Shown here piece after piece: positions 62,587 to 64,000 of a DNA stretch of 64,000 nt. The DNA lies in the NCBI RefSeq assembly GCF_003033925.1, contig NZ_CP028365.1:1674001-1738000 (forward strand), in the 5' to 3' direction. Under the pieces are notes generated by a model. It did not search any database. It was not told the DNA's origin and saw only the letters and a program-made list of their open reading frames with translations. The position numbers and the translations under genes are program-made. The number at the start of each line of letters is the position of its first letter. Position 1 is the first letter of the stretch. The stretch comes from Tannerella serpentiformis. GTDB lineage: Bacteria > Bacteroidota > Bacteroidia > Bacteroidales > Tannerellaceae.

Positions 62587-63957
62587 CTATCCGAGTGTGG
62601 CGGATTGCTCCTCCGCCTCCTCGATGGCGCGCCGGAGGGCGGCCAACTTGTTGTTCACCTCTTGCAGTTCGCCCTCGTCGCTACTGTCGGACACGACGCC
62701 GCATCCGGCCTGATACCAAAGCTCGTTGTTGCGGCTGACAAAGGTGCGGATGGTGATGGCCTGCGTCATGTCGCCATCCAGGCCGATGAAGCCGATCGTG
62801 CCTCCATAGGCGCCGCGGTTGTGCGGCTCGATCTGGCTGATGAGCTGCATGGCGCGCACCTTGGGCGCCCCGCTGAGTGTGCCCGCGGGGAAGGTGTCGG
62901 CGAAGGCCCGGAGCGGGTCTACCCCGGCGTTGAGGGTGCCCTCCACGCGACTGGCCAGGTGGATGACGTGGCTGTAATACTGCGGCTCTTTGTAGAAGAC
63001 TACGCGCACGTCGTGACAGTTGCGAGAGAGGTCGTTACGGGCCAAATCGACCAGCATGACATGCTCCGCGTTCTCCTTCGGGTCGTTCAGGAGCGCCTCC
63101 GTCAGGTGGCGGTCGGTCGGGGCGTCACCCGTGCGTCGGGTGGTGCCGGCGATGGGATCGATGAAGGCGCGTTGGCCCTCGATCTTGCAGTGCGTCTCGG
63201 GCGATGAGCCGAAGATGCGGTAGCCGCCGAAGTCGAAATAGAAGAGGTAGGGCGAGGGGTTGATGCGGCGCAGGGCACGATAGACGGGGAAGTCGTCGCC
63301 GTCAAAAGGCTGGATGAAGCGGCGCGAGAGGACGATCTGGAAGACGTCGCCCCGCATGCAGTGGGCAATGCCGCGGCGCACATTGGCGCGCAGCTCCTCG
63401 TCGGTGAGGGTGCTCACCGCCGGGCCGCGTCGGGCGAAAGCGTAGGTGGCATAGTTGCGGTTGTCGATGGCCGCCTCCAGCGCCGGCAGCCCGCTCTCCT
63501 CTCCGTCGGCCCTAAGCTCCACGAGTCGCAGCTCGCTGCGGAAGGGGTTGATGACGATGACGTAGCGGTAGAGGATGTAGTAGATGTCCGGGGCGTCGTT
63601 GCGCTCCTCGCGGCTCTCGCGGACGGGGATGCGCTCGAAGTAACGGACGGCGTTGAAGGTGGTGTAGCCATAGAGGCCGCACACCCGGCGGTCGTCGCCC
63701 GAGACATGGAAGCGGTTCATGAAGTCGCGCAAGGCATCGGTCACGGCCTCGGGGCGGTCGGGCAGCGTGTGCTCCTCGCGGGCGCCGTCGGGCAGTGTTA
63801 CGGTAGCCGTGCCGCGGTTGATAGCGATGCTCGCCAGCGGACAGAGCGCAATAAACGAACGCGAGTTCTCGCCCGCGTGATAATCCGAGCTCTCCATCAG
63901 CACCGATTGCGGATAGAGGTCGCGTAACTTGAGGTAAAGGCTCACCGGCGTATGCAT
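62587..63957 (-). CDS. trpE: anthranilate synthase component I
   Basis: 456 residues, complete. LMESSDYHAGENSRSF holds the site where tryptophan feeds back (LLES-type motif), and DVFQIVLSRRF, GSSPETHCKIEGQRAFIDPI, AGTTRRTG and GTLSGAPKVRAMQLISQIE are chorismate-binding motifs. It makes anthranilate with TrpG. First visible gene of the operon; only 43 bp remain upstream, so promoter, leader and any trpB lie outside the window. Confidence 0.95.
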   Translation of the reverse strand: MHTPVSLYLKLRDLYPQSVLMESSDYHAGENSRSFIALCPLASIAINRGTATVTLPDGAREEHTLPDRPEAVTDALRDFMNRFHVSGDDRRVCGLYGYTTFNAVRYFERIPVRESREERNDAPDIYYILYRYVIVINPFRSELRLVELRADGEESGLPALEAAIDNRNYATYAFARRGPAVSTLTDEELRANVRRGIAHCMRGDVFQIVLSRRFIQPFDGDDFPVYRALRRINPSPYLFYFDFGGYRIFGSSPETHCKIEGQRAFIDPIAGTTRRTGDAPTDRHLTEALLNDPKENAEHVMLVDLARNDLSRNCHDVRVVFYKEPQYYSHVIHLASRVEGTLNAGVDPLRAFADTFPAGTLSGAPKVRAMQLISQIEPHNRGAYGGTIGFIGLDGDMTQAITIRTFVSRNNELWYQAGCGVVSDSSDEGELQEVNNKLAALRRAIEEAEEQSATLG

Positions 63958-64000
63958 ATCGCCCGGGATCCGTTTGCTATGAGTAGTGTAGTTATAAGTT

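Overview
The window looks like the chromosome of an oral Bacteroidota, most probably a Tannerella relative. Reasons: a gene fragment ends in a type IX secretion C-terminal domain finishing KLIKN (close to the KLIKK tail of Tannerella forsythia proteases), a decayed M43 metalloprotease sits beside a small potempin-like lipoprotein, the visible promoters are of the Bacteroidota TAnnTTTG type, and the transfer genes are of the CTnDOT tra/mob family. The genus is an inference; no rRNA is present.

Layout. 1-3904: a sugar permease on AT-richer DNA, an intact IS5-like element at a junction, and the 3' end of a secreted protease. 3905-14390: remnant of an integrative element on the minus strand (DUF3408, two HTH proteins, two tandem tyrosine recombinases, a frameshifted and truncated methylase/helicase, DUF3945). 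14533-17893: an AT-rich cargo island with a LuxI/FeeM-like acyltransferase, a divergent LuxR-type regulator, a broken ThiF/E1-like gene, a small lipoprotein and an outer-membrane barrel, with three copies of a TACAC-N4-GTGTA dyad. 17922-35011: mobC-mobB-mobA, an oriT-like region and traA-traG. Two group II introns split mobC into three exons and a third splits traG; exact exon joins restore 666 and 835 residue ATPases. 35032-47255: a 12-kb block (recombinase pair, nested IS630/IS982, stress protein, potempin/mirolysin-like remnants, second remnant of the left element) flanked by two direct copies of one 21-bp-phased array. 47371-54171: decayed traI-traQ, lysozyme, DUF1896 and an integrase beside tRNA-Ser(UGA). 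54449-63957: chromosomal genes and the trp operon trpE-G-D-C-F-A on the minus strand (trpB is not in view).

The most unusual signal is a set of about ten intergenic tandem arrays. Their unit sequences are mostly unrelated, but nearly all share a period of 41-42 bp (or 21 or 83-84 bp), close to whole helical turns, and most units have dyad cores. They lie between genes of both the mobile elements and the trp region, and two homologous element copies carry unrelated arrays at the same site. A separate 244-bp stretch of 61 in-phase 4-bp words lies between mobA and traA.

No alignments or structure predictions were run. Family names come from recognised motifs and lengths; identities between copies were judged by eye.
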